Assembly (NCBI GenBank): GCA_017506865.1 | Contig: JAFCMP010000002.1 | Coordinates: forward strand, 1,550,001 to 1,614,000 | Direction: 5' to 3' | Length of the DNA: 64,000 nt | DNA from: Tribonema minus | Taxonomy: Eukaryota; Sar; Xanthophyceae; Tribonematales; Tribonemataceae | Part shown: one piece after another, positions 56,301 through 64,000 of the stretch | How positions within the stretch are numbered: the first letter of the stretch is position 1 | Layout of the letters: every line of letters starts with the position of its first letter | Position numbers and translations under genes: made by a program | The notes under the pieces: model-generated | What the model was told of the DNA's origin: nothing | Database searches by the model: none | What the model saw: the letters and a program-made list of their open reading frames with translations, nothing else

Positions 56301-59300
56301 CTAACACAGGTCGCCGCCACTCGCTGACGGAATCGGCCTGGGTCAAACAGTGCCACCTTTCACGAGAATGAACTGCGCTGCAAGCTGTTGTGCGTTCAAA
56401 GCAATGTTGTGCTGTGCGCTTCCCCTGATGCTGCCGTTGCTTTTAATGCGTGCAGGTGGCGGCATCACAGTGGGGGTCAACGCCACTGCCAACGTGACCG
56501 GCTGCAGCTTTTCGCAAGGGAGGGCCATTTTTGGTACGCAACAAGACGGGTCGTTGCATGCAGTCAATGTTGATGACGGCAAGTAGATGGGGCTTGTGCA
56601 ACACGCGCTGCATTGGCAGCACGATGCTCGTTGAACCGCGCGGTCCACTGCGCACGAGCATCAGCTAGAAGCGTTTAGAGACGATGCGTTGTGGGACAGT
56701 ATTGCTGGTGGCACACAATTGTGCTGGCGCTGGGGAAGCTGCTTGTCACGTACTTTGGATGGCTAGCTATCGTTCACGTCGCGTGTTTCCTCTGCCCCTC
56801 TCAAGCCCCACTGCTGCTGCAGTAGCTCTTAGCAATATCTGCTGGCATTGTATCAGCGGGTTCTGCCGTTGGCTGGATCAGGGTGCCTCACAGCGTACGC
56901 TGCATTGCACAGGAGTAGCCATGCAAGGCACTTGGACAGCACTTGTGTCTTATCCGGTGCCACCAGCTTTGTCTGACCGAGTGCACCTGTACCGCATAGT
57001 CATTGGCGAAATGCACGCGACTCACTGCTGCTGCTGCCACTTGCCTCGCAACTGTGCAGGGGGCGGGGGCGCAATACACTTGGACTCTGACGCAGTGGTA
57101 TACATCGTGGACACGTCTCTTGACAGCAACGTGGCCGTTACAGGTGCGGTACTTTTAACCACGTATTGGCCTGCCATTGCACGTGAGAGCTTTCCATGTT
57201 GTACACCACCCCTTGTTTGAACACACAACAGCTTGCAGCGCAATTCATTCTGCGTGAAAAGGCGGCACTGTCTATCCCAGGCCGATTCTGTCAGCGAGTG
57301 GCGGCGACCTATGTCAGTTGTGGAAGCATGTTATGGAGCTTCACTTTGTCTACCTAGTAGAGCTGTACGAATATTAAATTCGTTTTCATAACATGTGCTA
57401 GTCTCCCATCGTGTCGTGAAGGTCCTACGGTAGCACTTCCCTGCACATATCAACAAGCAGAAGACCGTACGCATGTGCACGTGCGACCCAGCACTCATGA
57501 GCTGGGCCAGCGCAAATTCACTTTCCATCTTTTGTGAACGACAGCACTCATGAGCTGGGCCAGCGCACACTTACATTCCATCTATTGTGGACGGCAGCTG
57601 TGCGTTGCTGCTAAACACGGAACTGCCATCAATATTGACACTGCACCATAACCTTTGCAAGGGGATCCGACGATGATGTGCACACAAGCGTGTTGTAGCT
57701 ACAGCTAACGACATGGACGCCACAATGCGGCATCACCATATCGCCACATCGTACAGTATGGCTGCCCTGCTGGTTCCGCGGGAGTTTTCAATGTGCACAT
57801 ATTGCTCTACAAACCATAGGGTGTTAGGACACAAGCTCAACCTGCCAATTGAACAAGGCACAAGCTCTGTCTCTGCACCAATGGAACCCAAAACATCACA
57901 GGCTGGAACCAGATCTCCGCAAGATCTGAGCACTCTAGCTGAAAGTGCAGAGCCCCATAGGCGTGCTTTAACAAGGTTCCTGAAGCTCCATGTTGTGCAC
58001 ACTTGCCATGCTTGGCCATTGCTCGTCATTTTGGCGCCCCTGCTTCAAAGGCTTCCATTGTGAAGCGTGCAATTGCACGTAGTGCTGCCGCCAGCTTCTA
58101 CTGATGCCATCATTGTGGCTAGCCCTGCAGCCGCCTTGTGCTGGTCTGTAATTTGTCCGCTGTGTGACTCGCTGCCGTCAATAAGTCGCTATGATGTACC
58201 GTGCGCAACGGCAATAGCAGCAGCAGCAGCAGCAGCAACATGCTTGTTGTCTAGCGGAGATCCACTGTGCCTATTGTCTTTGCATAGCAGACGCTAGTAA
58301 GCTGTGTAGGCAACAACTTCGTATACACTGTACTGTGCTGTAGTGCACACAGCGAAGTTGCCGCTTTAAGCCTATCTCACTTCAAGCTGCCTGATCACAT
58401 GTGCTCACGTTTTGGGCCCTGCGCTGCATGACCTCAGGTATTTGTTGATCGGACAATTGCAATAACATCAGGAGAGCAAGCAGCCTTGAAGACTCAGTGA
58501 AGAGGAATTGAATATCTGTGGGCAAGGCATCATCCTTGCCAGCAACTGCAAAACTTTGCAGCAACGCCAATGTGCGTGCGTGTTTGCTCGTATCGTAAGG
58601 ATGCCTCTACAACCACTGGACTTGCTGCATCACCCTGAACGCTTGCGCAGGAATGGCCCGTGCAGCAATCCACAAGGCTTGCATGCGCACGCTGCTGCGT
58701 GGAAAATCCCGAAGGCACAACTGCGAATCTCGCTTGAAGCTGATGACCTGCAAGTGGGGTTTGACACCTGTGTCTTCTCAATACAACGCATGCACACAGG
58801 GGGTGCCATCTACTCCAGCGGCGTCATCCACGTGGTCGCCAGCAACTTCACACGCAACTCTGCGGTGTCCGGCGGCGACATCTACACCGGCAGAGCCGTG
58901 TCCAGCGCGTCCACAGGCAGCAGCGCTGTGCAGGTGTACGTGTCCGACAGCACGTTCGCGGATGGGAATACAACAAGCAAGGTTACAACAAAAGCCATCC
59001 CGGACAACGGCTACGGCGGGTCCATGATCATTGGTCCACAGTCCGATCAGGACAGCTGCCTGATGATCATGCTGCGCTCGACGGTCCGAGGTTACATGGG
59101 TGAGTCAAGTACTGTTGAATTATTTTCACGGAGTGATTGCGCTCATCTATTTTTGTGTTCAAATCCGGCTTCACTTGCGTCGCGAGGCCGGATTTCTTTT
59201 TTCTCATCAAGCTCAACAGTGCTTTTTATGCAAACGAAGCCTGAATTATTTCCAAGTTCATTTTGAGCGTGGCAACCACTAGCAGCGGCACATGTAGGCG

Positions 59301-62037
59301 GATGGCACGCCGCAGGCGCAAGGGAGGTAGCTGCTTGACAGCAGTTAGCAAGGTGGTACTCTCGGCTGTCCGTCGCACCCCACGGGTCTGCTCAACGTGT
59401 CGCATGCGGCTTTGTAGCGCTCGGTGCGCCAGCGGATGATTGTTGAAAACCAGCAGACCCGACCACAGTCCTCTCAGTTTGAAATCATGTGCACGATTTG
59501 CTGTGGTGCTTCCTGCGGTCGAACGGCTGGCACTCTTGTGTAGGAGATAACTGAGAGCCTCAAACTTCTTGTACTACGCAGTACGTTTTGTGAGGGATGT
59601 GACTGCAGCAGCACAACATGATTGCTGCAGCCCTATCAAAGACCCGGAGTGATGAAGGCGAACGTTTTCAAGAGCTGCATCTTATGAATCAGCAGGCGCC
59701 TGCGCGTAGTGCGATCACAAGCTACTTGAAGTTGAACGAGTACCAGCAGGACTCGCTTGTGTTGTGCCCGTAGCAACATGCATCCCATCGGCTTTCTCCC
59801 GTCTCTCGTCATGCACTCAAGCTCATGTGGCAGTTTCTGGTGCAGGTTCTTAGCATGGCAACAGCCGCCACACAGACACTTGCACGACGATGTCGTTTCT
59901 TGATATTGTTGCAAGACACCCAGGTGCTGTAGCGTCCTAACATGCGATGACCTTGGCCACCCATACAGGCAAGCAATGTGCCGGCCACGCAAAATCGAGC
60001 AGCACTTGGAGTCGTGCTGCTATTTCTCAAGTACAAGATACAGAGTCTTCACCAGCCGTGAGGTTGTTATCATGTACAGTTACAAATGCTACTGATACGT
60101 TAACAAGAAGAGGTAGCGTATATGTAGAGTCAGACACACTAATGAACGATTTCCGGCATTAGCCCTCAGTATTAACTTGTCACAAGGGCAGAAAGAAAGG
60201 TCTGTTTTGCGCGTTCATGAATCACATGTCTCCAGTTGTCTGACAGATGCTATCACTGCTGTACCTTGACTGCTGCTCACACCTCAGCGGATGGTTGGGG
60301 TGTGGTCAACACCAAATGCAACACCACCATCAGCGGCTGCACCATAAAGGACAACCGTGCACGTGAGTGCCACCGTCTGTGTAACGGTCAACAGTATAGG
60401 TTGCAGATGCTCAGCTAAAACGCGGGCTTCTCGACAGACAAGCCAACCTATTGCATGCCATGCGCCTCTGTCTGGGTCTGTGCTGAAGCCATGGACAATT
60501 CAAAGCCAAGGAACCGAGTTTGTGCATCCTACGATGCCGCACCTCTCTGTCCAAACACTGCATTGCACGCTGCACTTGCTAGCATTCTTGGCGGTAGACC
60601 ATGCCACAGATCCTTTCAGGCGGAGCTTGCACATGTTGCAAGCAGAGCCCTGCACGGCAGCATAGTCTCATGTAGATGCACTGAGTTGGTGGCAAACCTT
60701 GCCGAGCACTTCGCTATTGAGCGTGCTTTGCTCGATGTTTACAACCAACGAGGACTGTAGCTTTATTTTGTAGGCAGACCCACAAGGCGTGGAATAGGGA
60801 GTGCTGTCGTGTCTTGTACGCTGTTTGTCGGCATCACATGACTCAGCTTGCTGCGCTATGGCACTTACAACTGAATTGTCAAGCGACACACCGCCAGCTC
60901 CAGTGGTACGGTGAAATGAGATGACTGGCAAGGTGCGCGTTAGGCTGCGCAGCGCACGTGGTCGCTATTATGCCATGGCACATTCATGCCGTAGTTGTTC
61001 ACACACCGTACCTGCAAGGCACCAATGCAGATACCGCAGGGATTACCTCACAGCTTTACAATCTCGTGACAAAACTGCCTAGCAAATTCGCACACTGGCC
61101 ATGTGTAATCGAGCACTGTCGCTCAGATCATGCGCGTCTGGCCTGGCCCTATGGCAGAGATGACACCGTCGACCCTCCTTGCATGCCAGCAGCGTCAGCC
61201 ATGCATGCTGTGCCGTGGATGCCAATTAGCGTGCGCAGCGTGATACATATGCTGGCAGGTATGCCACCAGTTGCTTGAACTTCATAATCCCGTTGAAGTA
61301 CCAGTGTACCAACATATTTGAATTCAAATGTGATCAGCCAGTTTTCTTTATTTGTACTTGGAGTAGGCTGTTTCATCTTGAGACCTGGACGCTCCATCAT
61401 CAGGCTTTGTAGGAAGGTTGAAAGCCGCAACTGAGAGCCTCACGAACTCCTGCTACATTTGCACAAGTTTAGCGTGGAGGTAATCTTATAAACATTTACT
61501 GTGGTTTGGCCGCCGTCCCTTGCAGCCCTATCCCCTCACAACCTACGCCTTTCAGCAACTGATCAGCAGATCAGTACGCTCATTGTGCACATTGGCAATC
61601 AGCACCATTTTGTGGTGCTGACTGGCAGTTCGGCATCACGAAAAGCCGTGTTCAGTGCTGCACTGCCTGTCGAATCGAACAATCAAGCACGCGTACGTGC
61701 ACTGCGCTGCAAGTATCTGACTAGCACGCCACATGCAGCCTTGAATCTCGAGCGTGCAATGCTCATCCGGTCACCAACGGCGTAGGTGTCTGCCAGTGCA
61801 AGTCATCCGCAGGCACATTGAAGCAAGACTACTGCAATACATTGCACTGGCACGGTCTGCAAGGCAGCCCAGCGCCACCTTCAGCCACAACTTCAACTTC
61901 TATCTTCACGGGGCAGTTGCCATCGCTTCCAGACCCTCGAAGTTCACTGCACATGCCGCTTTTGCTGCAGAAAACGCTGCGGGGCTGCGAACGATGGGCG
62001 CAAGTGGCGAAGTTCATGTCAAGGATACCACATTCAG
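47380..62037 (+). CDS. Secreted/surface right-handed beta-helix protein, 3' end not in window
   Basis: Exons: 47380-47745, 49168-49422, 50738-50852, 52812-52892, 56456-56533, 57060-57143, 58800-59099, 60288-60362, 61917-62037. All have GT donors and AG acceptors and join without a stop (about 490 aa so far). Exon 1 holds a signal peptide (KLTWSSVPAAAAAAWAVVLC, possible cleavage after TCALA), best read from the Met at about 47485. Exon 2 is the typical lead-in of parallel beta-helix domains (VVDDADVLALTNFI, VIEGERLMRIFSVAAGG, MGAVTLSNG). Later exons each give one turn: GGAIMAASGSEVVLVNTQLK, GGAIALLSEAHATLTNCVF, GGGITVGVNATANVTGC, GGGGAIHLDSDAVVYI, GGAIYSSGVIHVVASNFT. This resembles Pmp/pectate-lyase-like repeats used in adhesins and surface enzymes. 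No catalytic residues are identifiable. The protein probably acts outside the cell. It continues beyond 62037, where the palindrome begins. Confidence 0.78.
48174..48221. repeat. 24-bp tandem duplication
   Basis: gatcgtacgttgacttcagg plus atgt occurs twice in a row, in the first intron of the beta-helix gene. Confidence 0.85.
48842..49190 (+). repeat. Acceptor region of beta-helix exon 2, tandemly triplicated
   Basis: Three units of 112-117 bp each contain tgctgaacattcctcgctct, TGTGCCGCGCAG|GTCGTTGATGA and cttgcagtgcacaagttgc. Acceptors fall at 48939, 49051 and 49168 (first exon base). The third gives the expected domain start. The second would add 39 codons in frame, and the first would shift frame. 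Confidence 0.85.
51771..51890. repeat. ~57-bp tandem duplication
   Basis: ctcatgctcatgtttg-cgcactcat, accatcaggcgcca and tcgagcct-type sequence occur twice, in an intron of the beta-helix gene. Confidence 0.8.
54640..54780 (+). repeat. Diverged duplicate of an exon-like segment, 5' copy
   Basis: gcgccatcatgcgctctttg and cttcccctgatgctgccctt recur at 56131 and 56417. The 3' copy at 56123-56215 has an intact acceptor (GCGTGCAG|GTGGCGCC) and would encode a beta-helix-like GGAIM start, but then loses the pattern and stops. These look like decayed turn-encoding exons on either side of LINE copy F. Confidence 0.55.
54909..55925 (+). CDS. LINE C-terminal fragment (copy F)
   Basis: About 338 codons are open. 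The first few are host sequence read in frame. The LINE part starts at LDASALQLQCSLKRPN and includes the CCHC finger (CKLCG, LHARLC), GSRRMDIVL, LMVDVTCFEA and the Gly-rich end. It differs from copies A and B by scattered single residues (for example RILRQC for RLLRQY, GSTGPP for GSAGPP). Copy F is therefore an independent, somewhat older insertion or comes from a different source copy. Confidence 0.55.
   Translation: MSISVLDASALQLQCSLKRPNQSALADAVATELADKVEADLQQLPQGTQRTQALARFRSQRHMHSIGMAFLNEPMYSTTASFDGLSWQLAVKRAIGVEEQTAGCKLCGKSPGGTLHARLCQAPCVKAHDTIVHNSVKRATQRILRQCLKTGLVDEDYTPFLGSTGPPGSRRMDIVLPADAFPVTGYDDPTRHLPLMVDVTCFEAQVASRAAKTAADRERCCRDQEAAKTTHYSGHYDQNCYKLATLAIGSFGSIGEQGRRLLEALATEYASRMSVPGGARPEALKGIALARLRSALSAALHMAYSGRVMTHMAESRGGGHMEEDVGEDPEMPFGGGGV
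54919..56038 (+). mobile_element. LINE-like copy F, 5'-truncated, in an intron of the beta-helix gene
   Basis: This plus-strand copy has the same 3' UTR and tail, AATTAATAAAAA|GTACAAGC. The flanking gtataagc (5') and gtacaagc (3') form a likely 8-bp target duplication with one mismatch. It lies between exons 52812-52892 and 56456-56533 in the gene's own orientation, so its AATAAA-like tail could in principle cause premature polyadenylation. Confidence 0.8.
56225..56405 (+). mobile_element. MITE-like repeat, copy 1
   Basis: It contains taaagctctaggtagac, aacacaggtcgccgcc, ctcgctgacgga, tcggcctgggtcaa and cagtgccacctttc. Other copies are at 57220-57395 (minus), 62868-63003 (minus) and 63026-63170 (plus). 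No coding capacity is seen. Size and copy number suggest a short non-autonomous element. Confidence 0.6.
57220..57395 (-). mobile_element. MITE-like repeat, copy 2
   Basis: Inverted relative to copy 1 at 56225-56405. It shares ccaggccgattctgtcagcg, gtggcggcgacct, gtcagttgtggaagc and actttgtctacctag. Homology extends beyond the core on one side (caacagcttgcagcgca), so the pair may have arisen by local inverted duplication. Confidence 0.6.
57486..57598. repeat. ~56-bp tandem duplication
   Basis: gcactcatgagctgggccag plus cgca occurs twice, followed each time by ttccatct-ttgtg, in an intron of the beta-helix gene. Confidence 0.85.
60363..61916 (+). other. Long beta-helix gene intron with unassigned open stretch
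   Basis: An open frame at 60455-60760 (ILGGRPCHRSFQAELAHV, ELVANLAEHFAIERALLDVY) looks protein-like but has no matching splice phase with its neighbours. Nothing else is supported in this stretch. Confidence 0.3.
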
Positions 62038-64000
62038 GTACATGGTGTGGTTTTGCGATTTTGTGCCAGCGGATGTTGTGCACTTTCGGATACTGTGCTG
62101 GTCATTTTGCGTGAATTGAGCAAAAAGCGATTCGGCCGGGAAGCGTTGAAGAACTGGCAGTCGTTTGCAGGTTATTGGAGCAAGCTAGTGCCATTTCGAG
62201 TGCATGCTGCTTTAGATTTTGTGCCAGTTTTTGCAGTGTAGACCAGACCAGCATAACACGAAAGTGTGTTGCTGAAAAAGTGTTAGTGGGAGTAGAATTG
62301 AAAGTATACCCCTGTGGATTATAGGCAGTCAATGCCTTTGCAGTTGCTGTACGAGGTTGCTGTCTCCGCGTACGCAAAGAATAAGGGTTGAACTCAGCTG
62401 AGGTCTTCGTCTCCCACTCGCCTCCTTCCACCCCTCTCCACATGTGTACAAAACATGCAGCGGGGCCTTGGCGTGGTGATGCTGTGTAGGTCCACAACCG
62501 GCACAATATCCGAAGATCGGCATGATCGACGATGTTTCTGTAGCAGTTGTGCAAAAAAAGCCTGGCAAAAAATCAAAGATGCATAATATGCACTGGCGTA
62601 ACATCGCGATGTTACTATATAGAAGTACGCAATACCTAACATCACATCTGAGACAGTTTCTGTCTACAGCCCATCCCAAATCCAGCTCCTGCCCTTCTCC
62701 ACAGTTCTCTCCACGCAATGCCCAAAGCCCCCTGTCTCTCATGTGGCAGCCACGTAGCCCATCACGTGTGCAGAAAGCGCCATCTACAATGACGCTGACA
62801 ACGCAGCTCTAATGCGAGACGACCCAATTAAAATATATACATACGACAGCTTGCAATGCAGTCCCTTTCTGCATGAAAGGTGGCACTGATTGACCCAGGC
62901 CGACTCCGTCAGCGAGCGGCGGCGACCTGTGTTAGTTGTGGAGGCTGTCATGCATTCTTACTTTGTCTACCTAGAGCTTTACGAATGTTAAAAATCCGTT
63001 TTTATATATATACATATATATATATGAAAACGGGATTTTTAACATTCGTAAAGCTCTAGTAGACAAAGTAAAATGCATGACAGCCTCCACAACTAACACA
63101 GGTCGCCGCCGCTCGCTGACGGAGTCGGCCTGGGTCAATCAGTGCCACCTTTTCATGCAGAAAGGGACTGCATTGCAAGCTGTCGTATGTATATATTTTA
63201 ATTGGGTCGTCTCGCATTAGAGCTGCGTTGTCAGCGTCATTGTAGATGGCGCTTTCTGCACACGTGATGGGCTACGTGGCTGCCACATGAGAGACAGGGG
63301 GCTTTGGGCATTGCGTGGAGAGAACTGTGGAGAGGGCAGGAGCTGGATTTGGGATGGGCTGTAGACAGTAACTGTCTCAGATGTGATGTTAGGTATTGCG
63401 TACTTCTATATAGTAATCGCGATGTTACGCCAGTGCATATTATGCATCTTTTGATTTTTTGCCAGGCTTTTTTTGGCACAACTGCTACAGAAACATCGTC
63501 GATCATGCCGATCTTCGGATATTGTGCCGGTTGTGGACCTACACAGCATCACCACGCCAAGGCCCCGCTGCATGTTTTGTACACATGTGGAGAGGGGTGG
63601 AAGGAGGCGAGTGGGAGACGAAGACCTCAGCTGAGTTCAACCCTTATTCTTTGCGTACGCGGAGACAGCAACCTCGTACAGCACTGCAAAGGCATTGACT
63701 GCCTATAATCCACAGGGTATACTTTCAATTCTACTCCCACTAACACTTTTTTCAGCAACACACTTTCGTGTTATGCTGGTCTGGTCTACACTGCAAAAAC
63801 TGGCACAAAATCTAAAGCAGCATGCACTCGAAATGGCACTAGCTTGCTCCAATAACCTGCAAACGACTGCCAGTTCTTCAACGCTTCCCGGCCGAATCGC
63901 TTTTTGCTCAATTCACGCAAAATGACCAGCACAGTATCCGAAAGTGCACAACATCCGCTGGCACAAAATCGCAAAACCACACCATGTACCTGAATGTGGT
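62027..64000. repeat. Near-perfect palindrome, ~975-bp arms, reaching the window end
   Basis: Left arm 62027-63003 and right arm 63026-64000 are reverse complements apart from a few substitutions and small indels (for example cagtttctgtc against cagtaactgtc; ctaactaggt-type changes near the centre). The spacer is (ta)n-like, tatatatatacatatatata. Each arm includes the last 11 bases of the final visible beta-helix exon, its donor, and a MITE-like copy next to the centre. The right arm is still matching at base 64000, so the palindrome continues outside. Confidence 0.9.

Noticed and set aside
59636-59992. Minus-strand open frame with Cys/His-rich start (CLCGGCCHAKNLHQKLPHE).
   Set aside because: No domain recognised, no splice partners, and it lies in an intron of the plus-strand beta-helix gene.
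62522-63506. Possible gag-like zinc knuckle (CLSCGSHVAHHVC) within the palindrome arms.
   Set aside because: Spacing does not fit CX2CX4HX4C, and there is no adjoining retroelement sequence.

Overview
The window looks like nuclear DNA of a chlorophyte green alga. The evidence is spliceosomal genes with clean GT-AG introns, very Ala/Ser/Gln-rich proteins encoded by GCN/CAG-type repeats, a plant-type two-CXC (TSO1/TCX, LIN54-like) gene, hAT and LINE-like elements, and a short AT-rich insert that reads as mitochondrial nad1. Lineage below chlorophyte is not resolved. No rRNA, tRNA, CRISPR array or bacterial-style operon was seen.

Layout. (1) 1-2743: a hAT transposon (minus strand, left end outside the window) inserted in the left arm of a very large, diverged inverted duplication. 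(2) About 2744-7855 and 12568-17505: the two arms, over 4.9 kb each. Each carries a copy of the same gene for an Ala/Ser-rich nuclear-type protein with a repeated basic motif. The left copy has a RanBP2-type zinc finger and a 1-bp frameshift. The right copy lacks the finger and has a nonsense codon. (3) 7860-12565: the asymmetric centre, with a fold-back element and a head-to-tail array of 5'-truncated LINE-like copies encoding a CCHC finger plus an R2-like endonuclease domain. (4) 17513-20106: upstream duplicated exons of the right-arm gene and a small inverted repeat. (5) 20203-25878: a multi-exon minus-strand gene of unknown function, with phase-consistent exons. (6) About 25950-26780: a second fold-back element copy.

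(7) 27352-38597: a TSO1/TCX-type CXC gene on the minus strand. Its exons join in phase into two CXC repeats with the spacer between them, followed by an AT-hook exon and a C-terminal exon. One of its introns holds the nad1 fragment. The donor-side and acceptor-side borders of one intron are both tandemly triplicated. (8) 38598-47379: mostly gene-poor, with the 3' exons of a minus-strand membrane protein (40688-42232), two more LINE 3' ends, tandem repeats and a possible Ty3/gypsy RNase H scrap. (9) 47380-62037 and beyond: a plus-strand secreted or surface protein built as a right-handed beta-helix. Most exons encode one helical turn, and all but the last internal junction are phase 1. A LINE copy sits in one intron. 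(10) 62027-64000: a nearly perfect palindrome of about 1 kb arms, centred near 63015, that starts in the last visible beta-helix exon and runs off the window.

Most of the interest is structural. There are several independent inverted duplications, a LINE family whose six 3' junctions all read A|GTACA and which therefore keeps re-creating its own target, and repeated tandem duplications of segments that carry splice sites in two unrelated genes.
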